Assembly (NCBI GenBank): GCA_002842145.1
Contig: PHCF01000014.1
Span: 38,046-99,928 of the forward strand
Reading direction: 5' to 3'
Origin: Betaproteobacteria bacterium HGW-Betaproteobacteria-6
GTDB taxonomy: Bacteria; Pseudomonadota; Gammaproteobacteria; Burkholderiales; Rhodocyclaceae
DNA length: 61,883 bases
This document shows, one piece after another, positions 9,065 to 17,584 of the stretch. The translations under genes were made by a program, and so were the position numbers. The notes under the pieces are model-generated. The model ran no database searches, had not been told where the DNA came from, and worked only from the letters and a program-made list of their open reading frames with translations. The stretch's first letter is position 1. Each line of letters opens with the position of its first letter.

Positions 9065-10072
9065 ATGAAACGCACGACCCTGTCACTCGCCGTTGCACTA
9101 CTTTCCGGAACCGTCGTCGGCCAGTCTGTCATGGCTGCCAACAATGAACCAATCCAGCCGATCGCACCGGCCAAGGTCAGCAATCCGGCCCTCGTCGAAC
9201 TGGGTAAAAAACTCTATTTCGATCCGCGCCTCTCCAAATCCGGCTTCATTTCCTGCAACTCCTGCCACAACCTGTCGATGGGCGGCACCGACAATATCAA
9301 GACCTCGATCGGCCACAACTGGAATGAGGGACCGATCAACGCGCCGACCGTGCTGAATTCGAGCCTCAACGTTGCCCAGTTCTGGGACGGACGTGCCGCC
9401 GACCTCAAGGCCCAGGCCGGTGGTCCGATCGCCAATCCGGGTGAAATGGGGTTCTCCCACACGCTGGCCGTCAACATGCTGCAAACCATCCCCGGCTATG
9501 TTGCCGAATTCAAGAAGGCCTTCGGCACTGAAACAGTCACCATCGACGAAGTCACCAAGGCCATCGCCGCCTTCGAGGAAACGCTGGTCACCCCGAATTC
9601 GCGCTTTGACAAATATCTGAAGGGCGACAAGAAGGCCATCACCAAGGACGAACTGGCCGGCTACAAGCTATTCAAGGACACCGGCTGCGTGGCCTGCCAC
9701 AACGGCCCGGCCGTCGGCGGCAATTCCTTCCAGAAGATGGGGCTGGTCGAAGCCTACAAGGCATCCAGCCCGGCCGAAGGCCGCTCCGCCGTCACCGGCA
9801 AGGATGCCGACCGTTTCAACTTCAAGGTGCCAACCCTGCGCAACGTCGAAATGACCTATCCGTACTTCCACGATGGCGCCGCCAACACGCTGCCGGAGGC
9901 AGTCGACACAATGGCCCGCATCCAGCTCGGCAAGAAATTTACAGCCGATGAGAACGCCAAGGTCGTCGCCTTCCTGAAGACCCTGACCGGCGACCAGCCC
10001 AGCTTCAAGCTGCCTGTTCTGCCGCCATCGTCGGATGCCACGCCGCGCCCGACCCCGTTTGAAAAGAAATAA
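9065..10072 (+). CDS. Periplasmic di-haem cytochrome c peroxidase
   Basis: Reduces H2O2 to water in the periplasm with electrons from small c-type cytochromes. It has 335 residues with a cleavable signal peptide (ending near SVMA-ANN) and two haem-binding motifs, CNSCH near residue 66 and CVACH near residue 216, the family arrangement. The start is supported by AGGGAG about 8 nt before the ATG. OxyR-like and FNR-like sites upstream suggest induction by peroxide and by low oxygen. A strong terminator follows. Haem attachment would depend on the ccm operon directly downstream. Confidence 0.95.
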   Translation: MKRTTLSLAVALLSGTVVGQSVMAANNEPIQPIAPAKVSNPALVELGKKLYFDPRLSKSGFISCNSCHNLSMGGTDNIKTSIGHNWNEGPINAPTVLNSSLNVAQFWDGRAADLKAQAGGPIANPGEMGFSHTLAVNMLQTIPGYVAEFKKAFGTETVTIDEVTKAIAAFEETLVTPNSRFDKYLKGDKKAITKDELAGYKLFKDTGCVACHNGPAVGGNSFQKMGLVEAYKASSPAEGRSAVTGKDADRFNFKVPTLRNVEMTYPYFHDGAANTLPEAVDTMARIQLGKKFTADENAKVVAFLKTLTGDQPSFKLPVLPPSSDATPRPTPFEKK

Positions 10073-10093
10073 CAACCGATCGACAGAATCGAT

Positions 10094-10115
10094 GGGGGCA
10101 GCAGCCCCCGTTTTT
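10094..10115 (+). terminator. Rho-independent terminator after cytochrome c peroxidase
   Basis: GGGGGC, 4-nt loop AGCA, GCCCCC, then G and five T. It separates the peroxidase gene from the ccm operon. Confidence 0.9.
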
Positions 10116-10204
10116 CTTGTTGGCGTTTATTTGATTCCCGTTAATCTGCCGTTAAACTTGCGGGCTCATAATTTGCCGCTGATTTATTTCGGTTTTTCCC
10201 TCTG

Positions 10205-10813
10205 ATGCTTGAAGCTGACAATCTGGAATGCGTGCGCGGCGAGCGCCGCCTGTTCGCAGGCCTCGGCTTCAAGCTGGAGGCTGGAGAACTGCTTTACCTG
10301 CAGGGCAAGAACGGCTCCGGCAAGACCAGTCTGCTGCGCATGCTGATCGGCCTGCTACCGCCGGAGGCCGGCGAAATACGCTGGAAGGGCGAATCGATCA
10401 AGTCCGACGAATTCCGTGCCGACCTTTGCTACCTCGGTCACCTGAATGCCATCAAGGAAGAATTGACCCCGCTGGAAAATCTGCTTGCGTCGGCCCATCT
10501 GGCCGACGAAGCCTTGTCCGAAGATGACGCGCTGGATGCGCTCGAGCAGGTTGGCCTTGCCGGACGCGAAGATCTGGCCTGCAAATACCTCTCGCAGGGC
10601 CAGAAGCGCCGTGTCGCGCTGGCCCGCCTGGTCAAGGAAAAGCGGCCGCTGTGGATACTCGACGAACCGTTCGTCGCACTCGATATTGCTGCGGTCGACT
10701 GGCTGGCCGGCATCATTTCTGGCCACCTGCAACGCGGCGGTCTGGCCGTCATGACAACCCACCAGCTGGTCGACATACCAGCCGGTACCGTGCGCGAACT
10801 GCGGCTTTCCTGA
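10205..10813 (+). CDS. ccmA: Haem exporter ATPase CcmA
   Basis: ATP-binding subunit of the CcmAB complex, which drives release of holo-CcmE during cytochrome c maturation (System I). 202 residues, with a Walker A (GKNGSGKTS), an ABC signature region (LSQGQKRR) and a Walker B followed by DEP (LWILDEPF). It is short for an ABC ATPase, as usual for CcmA. First gene of a nine-gene ccm operon; its TGA overlaps the ccmB ATG (TGATG). Confidence 0.96.
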   Translation: MLEADNLECVRGERRLFAGLGFKLEAGELLYLQGKNGSGKTSLLRMLIGLLPPEAGEIRWKGESIKSDEFRADLCYLGHLNAIKEELTPLENLLASAHLADEALSEDDALDALEQVGLAGREDLACKYLSQGQKRRVALARLVKEKRPLWILDEPFVALDIAAVDWLAGIISGHLQRGGLAVMTTHQLVDIPAGTVRELRLS

Positions 10814-11481
10814 TGCTCCGGATCATTGCTGCGGTCATCGGCCGCGACCTCAAGCTGGCCATGCGCCGCCAGGCCGACATCGTTTCGGCGCTGTTTTTCT
10901 TCATCATCGTCGTCAGCCTCTTTCCACTCGGCATCGGACCGGAACCCGAACTTTTACGCAAGCTGGCGCCCGGCGTGCTGTGGGTCGCTGCCTTGCTCGC
11001 CACCATGCTGTCGCTGCCCAGGATGTTTGCCGACGATCATCGCGACGGCACGCTCGAACAACTGGCATTGGCCCCACACCCGCTTGGCTTGGTCGTTACT
11101 GGAAAAGTGATTGCTCACTGGCTGGTCTCGGGTCTGCCGCTGGCGCTGATCGCGCCGGTACTCGGCATCCAGTTCGATTTATCCTCCGATGCCCTGGTCG
11201 CCCTGACTTTCGCCATTCTGATCGGCACCCCGGCGCTATCCGGCATCGGCGCCATCGGCGCGGCGCTGACCATGGGTTTACGCGGCGGCGGTGTGCTGTT
11301 GTCGTTGCTGGTTCTGCCGCTCTACATCCCGGTGTTAATATTCGGCGCTGGCGCAGTGGATGCGACGGTGTCCGGACTCGGGGGAGAAGGGCATCTGTCA
11401 CTGCTTGCCGCACTTACCTTTGCCTCACTTGGCTTCGCCCCCTGGGCGTCGGCCGCTGCCTTGAAGATCGCCCTCGAATGA
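10813..11481 (+). CDS. ccmB: Haem exporter membrane protein CcmB
   Basis: Six-helix inner-membrane partner of CcmA, 222 residues. The start MLRIIAAVIGRDLKLAMRRQ and the segment DDHRDGTLEQL are family-typical. I take the ATG at 10813, which overlaps the ccmA stop; the frame is open further upstream but that part lies inside ccmA. Ends with an ATGA overlap into ccmC. Confidence 0.95.
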   Translation: MLRIIAAVIGRDLKLAMRRQADIVSALFFFIIVVSLFPLGIGPEPELLRKLAPGVLWVAALLATMLSLPRMFADDHRDGTLEQLALAPHPLGLVVTGKVIAHWLVSGLPLALIAPVLGIQFDLSSDALVALTFAILIGTPALSGIGAIGAALTMGLRGGGVLLSLLVLPLYIPVLIFGAGAVDATVSGLGGEGHLSLLAALTFASLGFAPWASAAALKIALE

Positions 11482-12233
11482 AAGACCGCTTCAATCTCTA
11501 CCGCTTCGCCTCGCCGGCCACTTTTTATCCGTTCGCTGGCACGCTGATTCCCTACTTCGTCGCTGTCTCGGTCGTCTTCGGCCTTGCCGGACTATGGCTC
11601 GGCATGCTCGTCGCGCCGACCGACTTCCAGCAGGGTGAGGGTTACCGGATCATTTTCATCCACGTCCCGGCTTCCTGGATGTCGATGTTCATCTATCTGG
11701 TCATGGCCGGCTGGGCAGCCATCGGCCTGGCTTTCAACACCCGGCTGTCGGGCATGATGGCGCAGGCCTTGGCCCCGACCGGCGCGCTCATGGCTTTCCT
11801 CTCGCTGCTCACCGGCGCCCTGTGGGGCAAGCCGATGTGGGGTGCGTGGTGGGTCTGGGATGCCAGGCTGACTTCCGAACTGATCCTGCTATTCCTGTAC
11901 ATCGGCTACATGGCCCTGACCGCCGCCATCGACGATGCGCGGCGTGCCGACAAGGCCGGCGGCCTGTTGCTGCTGGTTGGCGTGGTCAATATTCCGATCA
12001 TCTATTTCTCGGTCAAATGGTGGAACACGCTGCATCAGGGCTCCAGCGTCAATCTCGCCAAGTCGTCGATGGCCACCACCATGCTCTGGGGCATGCTGCT
12101 GATGGCCATGTGCTTCTGGATGTATTCGATTGCCATCGCGCTGATGCGCGTGCGGACCATCATGCTCGAACGCGAGCGCCACACCGACTGGGTCAAGGCA
12201 GAATTACTGGGCAAGGCAGGAGACGAGAAATGA
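11478..12233 (+). CDS. ccmC: Haem-handling protein CcmC
   Basis: Inner-membrane protein that presents haem to the chaperone CcmE. 251 residues with about six membrane helices and the tryptophan-rich WWD segment (WGKPMWGAWWVWDARLTSE). Conserved periplasmic histidines are expected as haem ligands, for instance in IIFIHVPASWM. The ATG at 11478 overlaps the ccmB stop. Confidence 0.96.
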   Translation: MKDRFNLYRFASPATFYPFAGTLIPYFVAVSVVFGLAGLWLGMLVAPTDFQQGEGYRIIFIHVPASWMSMFIYLVMAGWAAIGLAFNTRLSGMMAQALAPTGALMAFLSLLTGALWGKPMWGAWWVWDARLTSELILLFLYIGYMALTAAIDDARRADKAGGLLLLVGVVNIPIIYFSVKWWNTLHQGSSVNLAKSSMATTMLWGMLLMAMCFWMYSIAIALMRVRTIMLERERHTDWVKAELLGKAGDEK

Positions 12234-12418
12234 TCCACTGGAACAGTTTTTCCGACTTCGTCGCCATGGGCGGCTACGGTTTTTACGTCTGGGGCTCTTT
12301 CGGCGCCACCGTTTTGATCATGGCCATTGAACCGATCGTCGTCGCCCGCAATCGAAAGGCTACCATCGCTCGCCTCAAGCGCCAGTTGCGCGCCGAAACA
12401 AGGAATACCGCAGAATGA
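12230..12418 (+). CDS. ccmD: Haem exporter small protein CcmD
   Basis: 62-residue single-helix protein ([17 protein letters not shown] start, then one hydrophobic segment and a basic tail). CcmD holds holo-CcmE to CcmABC and aids its release. ATGA overlaps on both sides (ccmC stop, ccmE start) fix its limits. Identification rests on size, the tyrosine/glycine-rich N-terminus and position. Confidence 0.93.
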   Translation: MIHWNSFSDFVAMGGYGFYVWGSFGATVLIMAIEPIVVARNRKATIARLKRQLRAETRNTAE

Positions 12419-12900
12419 AATCCCGTCACAAGAAACTCGCCCTGATCGGCGGCGCGCTGGCCATCATCGGCATCATCGCAGCGCTGGTTCTGAATGCCCT
12501 GAACAGCAACATCGCGCTCTACATTACGCCGACCGAAGTGGCTGCCGGCAAGGCACCAAAGGACAAGCTCTTCCGCATCGGCGGCCTGGTCAAGGATGGC
12601 AGCATCCAGCGCCAGGCTGATGGCGTGACCATCAGTTTCGCGATCACCGACACTGAAAAGGAAATCCCGGTGCATTACAAGGGCATCCTCCCCGACCTTT
12701 TCAAGGAAGGCAAAGGCGCCGTCGCTCAAGGCAAGCTGAATACCGAAGGCACCTTCATGGCCACCGAAGTTCTGGCCAAGCACGACGAAAACTACATGCC
12801 GCCGGAAGCCGCCAAGGCTGTTGATGATGCCCAGGCCCGCGCCGCCAGCAAGCACGTTTCCCCGTCCTCATCCGGCGACAGTCCGAAAGCGAGCTACTGA
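12415..12900 (+). CDS. ccmE: Periplasmic haem chaperone CcmE
   Basis: 161 residues. One N-terminal membrane anchor is followed by the OB-fold chaperone domain. Haem binds covalently to the histidine of HDENYMPPE (H123 by this start). CcmE carries haem from CcmC to the CcmF/H ligation complex. The C-terminal tail is polar, serine-rich and probably disordered. Confidence 0.96.
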   Translation: MKSRHKKLALIGGALAIIGIIAALVLNALNSNIALYITPTEVAAGKAPKDKLFRIGGLVKDGSIQRQADGVTISFAITDTEKEIPVHYKGILPDLFKEGKGAVAQGKLNTEGTFMATEVLAKHDENYMPPEAAKAVDDAQARAASKHVSPSSSGDSPKASY

Positions 12901-12902
12901 GC

Positions 12903-14897
12903 ATGATTCCCGAACTTGGTCATTTCGCCCTGATCCTTGCCGCGCTGGTCGCCCTGATCCTCGGCACCCTGCCGCTGATCGGCGCCCATCAGAACCGCAT
13001 GGCCTGGGTCGCCGTCGCCCGCCCGGCCGCATCGGCGATGGCGCTGCTTGTCACTTTCTCCTTCGCCTGTCTGACGCAGGCTTTCGTGACCAGCGATTTC
13101 TCGGTGGTCTACGTTGCCCAGCATTCCAATTCGCTGCTGCCGCTGCAATATCGGGTCGCCGCTGTATGGGGCGGCCATGAGGGTTCGCTGTTGCTGTGGA
13201 TGCTGATGCTGACCTGGTGGGCCTTTGGCGTCGCCATGCTGTCGAAGCAACTGCCGGAAGCGATGGTGGCCCGCGTCCTCGGTACGCTCGGGCTGGTCGC
13301 TTTCGGCTTCCTGCTCTTCATCCTGATCACTTCCAGTCCGTTCGAGCGCCTGCTGCCGGCGGCGGCGGAAGGGCGCGATCTCAATCCGCTGCTGCAGGAT
13401 TTCGGGCTGGTTATCCACCCGCCGCTGCTCTACATGGGTTACGTCGGCTTCTCGGTCGCCTTCGCCTTCGCCATCGCCGCGCTGCTCTCCGGCCAGTTGG
13501 ACGCCGCCTGGGCGCGCTGGTCGCGGCCATGGACGATGGCTGCCTGGTGCTTCCTGACCCTCGGCATCGCCATGGGTTCGTGGTGGGCTTATTACGAGCT
13601 GGGCTGGGGCGGCTGGTGGTTCTGGGACCCAGTCGAGAACGCCTCGTTCATGCCCTGGCTGGTCGGTACGGCGCTGATCCATTCCTTGGCCGTCACCGAA
13701 AAGCGGGGCAGTTTCAAGAACTGGACGGTGCTGCTGGCGATTTCCGCCTTCTCGCTGTCGCTGCTCGGCACCTTCCTGGTCCGTTCGGGTGTGCTGACCT
13801 CGGTCCATGCCTTTGCTACCGATCCGCGACGCGGCATCTTCATCCTCATTTTCCTGGTCGCCGTCATCGGCACCTCGCTCGCGCTGTTTGCCTGGCGGGC
13901 GCCGAAGGTCGGGCTGGGTGGCCGTTTTGGCCTGGTGTCGCGCGAATCCTTCCTGCTCACCAATAACGTCCTGCTCGTTGTCGCCTGCGCCACCGTGCTG
14001 CTCGGCACGCTCTACCCGCTGCTTATCGACGCGCTGGGTGTCGGCAAGATTTCAGTCGGGCCGCCGTACTTCAACGCCGTCTTCGTGCCAGTCATGGCGC
14101 CGGTGCTGTTCCTCATGGGCGTCGCCCCCTTTGCCCGCTGGAAGGAAGCCTCCCTGCCAGAAATAACCCGCACCGTGCGCTGGGCCTTGCTCGCCGCCGT
14201 TGTCGTCGCCATCGCCTTGCCGCTCATTTATGGCCAGTGGACAGCCTTGACCGCGCTCGGCATCCTGCTTGCCGCCTGGGTTACCTTCACGACGCTGGCC
14301 GCCTTCATCGAACGCGTCAGGACCACGCGCGCCGGTCAGTCCTTCCTGAGTGCTGCGCTCAAGCAGCCGCGCAGCTTCGTCGGCATGTGTGTGGCCCATT
14401 TCGGGATCGCCGTTTTCGTCGTCGGCGTGACCATGGTCAGCAGTTTCCAGGATGAGAAGGACATCAAGATGGCGCCGGGAGACGTGACCACGGTTGCCGG
14501 ATACAGCTTCACCTTCAACGGCGTCAAGGAAGTGCAGGGGCCGAACTACGTCGCAGCCCAGGGCGACTTCGATCTCACGGTCGACGGGAAATTTCTCCTG
14601 AAAATGAAACCCGAAAAACGCAACTACGCCTCGTCCGGCATGCCGATGACCGAAGCGGCCATCGACGCCGGTTTCCTGCGTGACGTTTATGTCTCGCTCG
14701 GCGAACCGATCGACCGCGACCGGCCGGAAGCCGAATGGGCCGTGCGCGTCTATTACAAACCCTTTGTCGACTGGATCTGGGGCGGCTGCGTGCTGATGGC
14801 GCTGGGCGGCCTGCTCGCCATGCTCGACCGCCGTTACCGCGCCAAATCGCGCTCGTCCGCGACTGTCACCACCCCGGCTGGAAGCCAACACGCATGA
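12903..14897 (+). CDS. ccmF: Cytochrome c haem lyase subunit CcmF
   Basis: Large polytopic membrane protein, 664 residues, the haem-ligation core of System I. The WWD motif is clear (GWGGWWFWDPVENASFMPWL), and conserved histidine segments flank it (WGGHEGSLLLW, VIHPPLLYMGY). The periplasmic C-terminal region (QDEKDIKMAPGD onward) and last helix are complete. It starts 2 nt after the ccmE stop and overlaps ccmG by ATGA. Confidence 0.97.
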   Translation: MIPELGHFALILAALVALILGTLPLIGAHQNRMAWVAVARPAASAMALLVTFSFACLTQAFVTSDFSVVYVAQHSNSLLPLQYRVAAVWGGHEGSLLLWMLMLTWWAFGVAMLSKQLPEAMVARVLGTLGLVAFGFLLFILITSSPFERLLPAAAEGRDLNPLLQDFGLVIHPPLLYMGYVGFSVAFAFAIAALLSGQLDAAWARWSRPWTMAAWCFLTLGIAMGSWWAYYELGWGGWWFWDPVENASFMPWLVGTALIHSLAVTEKRGSFKNWTVLLAISAFSLSLLGTFLVRSGVLTSVHAFATDPRRGIFILIFLVAVIGTSLALFAWRAPKVGLGGRFGLVSRESFLLTNNVLLVVACATVLLGTLYPLLIDALGVGKISVGPPYFNAVFVPVMAPVLFLMGVAPFARWKEASLPEITRTVRWALLAAVVVAIALPLIYGQWTALTALGILLAAWVTFTTLAAFIERVRTTRAGQSFLSAALKQPRSFVGMCVAHFGIAVFVVGVTMVSSFQDEKDIKMAPGDVTTVAGYSFTFNGVKEVQGPNYVAAQGDFDLTVDGKFLLKMKPEKRNYASSGMPMTEAAIDAGFLRDVYVSLGEPIDRDRPEAEWAVRVYYKPFVDWIWGGCVLMALGGLLAMLDRRYRAKSRSSATVTTPAGSQHA

Positions 14898-15478
14898 ACC
14901 GCTACTTCTGGATCCTCGGCGCTTTTGCCGCCCTCGTCGCCCTGCTGGCCGTCGGCCTCGGCCTGAACCCGCGCGACGTCCCGTCGCCACTGGTCGGCAA
15001 ACCGGCGCCGGCCTTCAACCTGAGCGTCCTGGCCACGCCGGACAAGACACTTGGTCCCAAGGACATGCAGGGCAAGGTCTGGTTGTTCAACGTCTGGGCA
15101 TCGTGGTGCGTCTCCTGTCGGGCCGAGCATCCGGTGCTCGTCGAATTTTCGAAGAACGCCAACGTGCCGTTGATCGGCCTCAATTACAAGGAAGTGCGCG
15201 GCGACGGCAATTTCGACATGAGCAAGATACCGGCCGATGAGGAGAAAAAGCTGGCCTTCCAGCGCGCCGAACAGTGGCTCGCCCAGCACGGCAACCCGTA
15301 TACGCTGACCGTCATGGACATCGACGGCCGGGTCGGCATCGACTACGGCGTCTATGGCGTGCCGGAAACCTACGTCATCGACAAGGCCGGCCTCATCCGC
15401 ATGAAGCACACCGGGCCGATTTCGCCCGATGTACTGGCCCAGAAGATCATGCCGCTGCTTGCCGAGCTGAACAAATGA
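14894..15478 (+). CDS. ccmG: Thiol:disulfide oxidoreductase CcmG/DsbE
   Basis: Membrane-anchored periplasmic thioredoxin-fold protein, 194 residues, that reduces apocytochrome (or CcmH) disulfides before haem attachment. Active site WCVSC at C72/C75, with the acidic groove segment and cis-proline region YGVYGVPETYVID. One N-terminal membrane helix. ATGA overlaps link it to ccmF and ccmH. Confidence 0.96.
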   Translation: MNRYFWILGAFAALVALLAVGLGLNPRDVPSPLVGKPAPAFNLSVLATPDKTLGPKDMQGKVWLFNVWASWCVSCRAEHPVLVEFSKNANVPLIGLNYKEVRGDGNFDMSKIPADEEKKLAFQRAEQWLAQHGNPYTLTVMDIDGRVGIDYGVYGVPETYVIDKAGLIRMKHTGPISPDVLAQKIMPLLAELNK

Positions 15479-15963
15479 AGCGCCGTCTGCTGATTGCCCT
15501 TTTCATTTTTGGCTCTTTTTTCGGGTCGACCGTAGCATTCGCCGATGCGGCCACCGAAGCGGCCACAGCGGCCGACCCGGTCGCCGAAAAGCGTCTGCAA
15601 AAGCTTTCCGAAGAACTACGCTGCCTGGTTTGCCAGAACCAGACCATCGCCGATTCCAATGCCGAACTGGCCCAGGATCTGCGCCGCGAAGTCCGCACCA
15701 TGATCAAGGATGGCAAGACCGACAAGGAAATTGTCGATTTCATGGTCGTCCGCTACGGCGATTTCGTCCTCTATCGCCCGCCGCTCAAGGCCATCACGCT
15801 GCTTCTCTGGGGCGGCCCGGTCGCCCTCATGGTGCTCGGTCTCTTCATCCTGCTGCGCTACTTGCGCCGGCGCACCGCCCGCATCAATGCCGAGGAGCAC
15901 CCGCTGTCGGCTGACGAGACCAGCCGCGCCGATGCGCTGCTCAAGGAAATCGAATCGAAATGA
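15475..15963 (+). CDS. ccmH: Cytochrome c biogenesis protein CcmH (CcmL)
   Basis: 162 residues: signal peptide, periplasmic three-helix domain with the redox motif LRCLVCQNQ (C50/C53), then one membrane helix. It takes part in apocytochrome thioreduction with CcmG. This is the short form; the TPR part found at the C-terminus of E. coli CcmH is a separate gene here (ccmI, next). The signal-peptide coding region contains a copy of the dispersed motif (residues FFGSTVA). Confidence 0.95.
   Translation: MKRRLLIALFIFGSFFGSTVAFADAATEAATAADPVAEKRLQKLSEELRCLVCQNQTIADSNAELAQDLRREVRTMIKDGKTDKEIVDFMVVRYGDFVLYRPPLKAITLLLWGGPVALMVLGLFILLRYLRRRTARINAEEHPLSADETSRADALLKEIESK
15504..15540 (+). repeat. Dispersed motif copy in the ccmH signal-peptide region
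   Basis: Reads CATTTTTGGC, a short T-run, then TCGGGTCGACCGTAGCATTC. The core GACCGTAGCA is exact, with the GTCGACC variant. Here the motif lies in the sense orientation of its gene, unlike most other intragenic copies. Confidence 0.75.
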
Positions 15964-16802
15964 ACCTGTTTGCCGTTTTTGCCGTCCTCTTGATCGTGGT
16001 CGTTTCCGCCTTCATCCTGCCCCCGCTCTGGCTTGGCCTGCGCGCCCCGAAAAGCCAGGCCGACCGCAAGGAAGCCAACGTCGCCATCTTCCGCGACCAA
16101 CTGGCCGAACTGGTTCGTGAAAAATCGGATGGCTCGTTGGCCGAGGCCGATTTCGAACAAGCCAGAAACGAACTGCAGCGCCGCCTGCTTGAAGAAGTCG
16201 AGCCGGCCGACGCCGCGCTAGCCGCCCAGGCTACCCACGGCCCGAGCCGCAAGACGGCCATCGCCATCCTCGTCCTGCTGCCCATCTTTGGTCTGCTCGG
16301 CTACGGCATCCTCGGCAATCCGACCGCGCTCGACCCGGCACAAACCGCCGCGCCGCAAGCCATGACACCGGAAAAGATCAACCAAATGGTCGCCAGCCTG
16401 GCCGAAAAGCTCAAAGCCGATCCCGATAACATCCCGGGCTGGCTCATGCTTGCTCGCTCGTACAAATCGATGGGGCGCTACGCCGAGGCCGTCGATGCCT
16501 TCAGCCATGCTGAGAAAAGCATCGGCGATGACCCCGATCAGCTGGCCAGCTATGCCGAAACGATCGCCATGGCCGACGGCAAGGGCATCACCGGCAAGGC
16601 CGTCCAACTCGTCGAGCAGGCCCTCAAGATCAATCCCAATCACGGTCACAGCCTTTTCCTGGCCGGTGCCGCGGCCATGGAGGCCGGCCAGAACAAAAAG
16701 GGCATCGCCTACTGGGAAGCGCTGCTGCCGCAGGTCGAGCCGGGTTCGGAAATCGATCAGATGCTGCAGAGCGGCCTCGCCAAAATGAGAGCTGCCAAGT
16801 AG
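15960..16802 (+). CDS. ccmI: Cytochrome c biogenesis TPR protein CcmI/CycH
   Basis: 280 residues. Two N-terminal membrane helices (about 1-22 and 95-115) flank a cytoplasmic loop; then comes a periplasmic TPR domain (GWLMLARSYKSMGRYAEAVDAF and following repeats). CcmI binds the C-terminus of apocytochromes and delivers them to CcmF/H. ATGA overlap with ccmH. Last ccm gene of the operon. Confidence 0.93.
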   Translation: MNLFAVFAVLLIVVVSAFILPPLWLGLRAPKSQADRKEANVAIFRDQLAELVREKSDGSLAEADFEQARNELQRRLLEEVEPADAALAAQATHGPSRKTAIAILVLLPIFGLLGYGILGNPTALDPAQTAAPQAMTPEKINQMVASLAEKLKADPDNIPGWLMLARSYKSMGRYAEAVDAFSHAEKSIGDDPDQLASYAETIAMADGKGITGKAVQLVEQALKINPNHGHSLFLAGAAAMEAGQNKKGIAYWEALLPQVEPGSEIDQMLQSGLAKMRAAK

Positions 16803-16812
16803 CCGGCATATC

Positions 16813-17292
16813 ATGGTCGACCTGTCCCGCCGTGCTTTCTTCCGCGGTCGACCTCGCCCGAAGGCCGAAATTCGCCCGCCCTGGGCGCTCGCCGAACCCG
16901 AATTCATCGACCGTTGCACGCGCTGCAACGACTGCCTGAAAGCCTGCCCGACGAACATTCTGGTCAGCGGCGACGGCGGATACCCGACTGTCGATTTCAG
17001 CGTCGGCGAATGCACTTTCTGCGCCGACTGTCTGGCCAGTTGCCAACCCAAGGCATTGCTTCGCAGCGATCCAGCGCAAGCCGCCTGGACCTACCAGGCC
17101 TCCGTCGGCAAAAGCTGCCTGCCGCACCACGGCGTCGAATGCCGCGTTTGCGGCGATTTTTGCGACGTCCGCGCCATCCGTTTTGCGCCACGCCTCGGCG
17201 GCAACCCGCTACCCGAAATCGATCCAGAACGATGCACCGGGTGCGGCGCCTGCGTTGCGACCTGCCCGGTCACCGCGATCAGTGTCCGTTAG
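16813..17292 (+). CDS. napF: Ferredoxin-type protein NapF
   Basis: 159 residues with four cysteine clusters for [4Fe-4S] centres: CTRCNDCLKACP, CTFCADCLASCQP, CRVCGDFC and CTGCGACVATCP. The N-terminus (VDLSRRAFFRGR) is also NapF-like. NapF is a cytoplasmic protein that helps mature the periplasmic nitrate reductase NapA. It begins 10 bp after ccmI, so it is probably co-transcribed. No other nap gene is in the window. In E. coli napF leads the nap operon and ccm follows; here the order is reversed. Confidence 0.88.
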   Translation: MVDLSRRAFFRGRPRPKAEIRPPWALAEPEFIDRCTRCNDCLKACPTNILVSGDGGYPTVDFSVGECTFCADCLASCQPKALLRSDPAQAAWTYQASVGKSCLPHHGVECRVCGDFCDVRAIRFAPRLGGNPLPEIDPERCTGCGACVATCPVTAISVR

Positions 17293-17555
17293 GAATTTTG
17301 CCCGGATGCTGGCGGCACCAGCGGTGGCGGAGAAAAGCCAAGAGCGATCATCTCCGCCTCCAGCTTGATGCGCAGGATGAGCAGTCCATGCAGCGATTCC
17401 CGCGCCTTATCGTTGGCCCAGCCCGTATGGTGATTGCGCAAACAGGCATCCACCTCATGGCGATTGGCCAGATTGACGCCACACACCGCCGCATACCGGT
17501 GAATCTCATTGTCAAGATCGCGCAATTCGCGATCATAATGTTCGAATCCGCTCAT
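17289..17555 (-). CDS. Small conserved-looking protein of unknown function
   Basis: 88 residues, soluble, largely helical and charged (MSGFEHYDRELRDLDNEIHR), with a proline-rich end (PPPLVPPASG). I do not recognise a family. The ATG at 17555 is chosen because the helical block starts there; the frame is open further upstream but that overlaps the divergent neighbour. The stop overlaps the napF stop by 3-4 bp in convergent orientation. No membrane segment or signal peptide. Confidence 0.6.
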   Translation of the reverse strand: MSGFEHYDRELRDLDNEIHRYAAVCGVNLANRHEVDACLRNHHTGWANDKARESLHGLLILRIKLEAEMIALGFSPPPLVPPASGQNS

Positions 17556-17584
17556 CACTTCAGCATACTCCGGAAGGAGCGACC

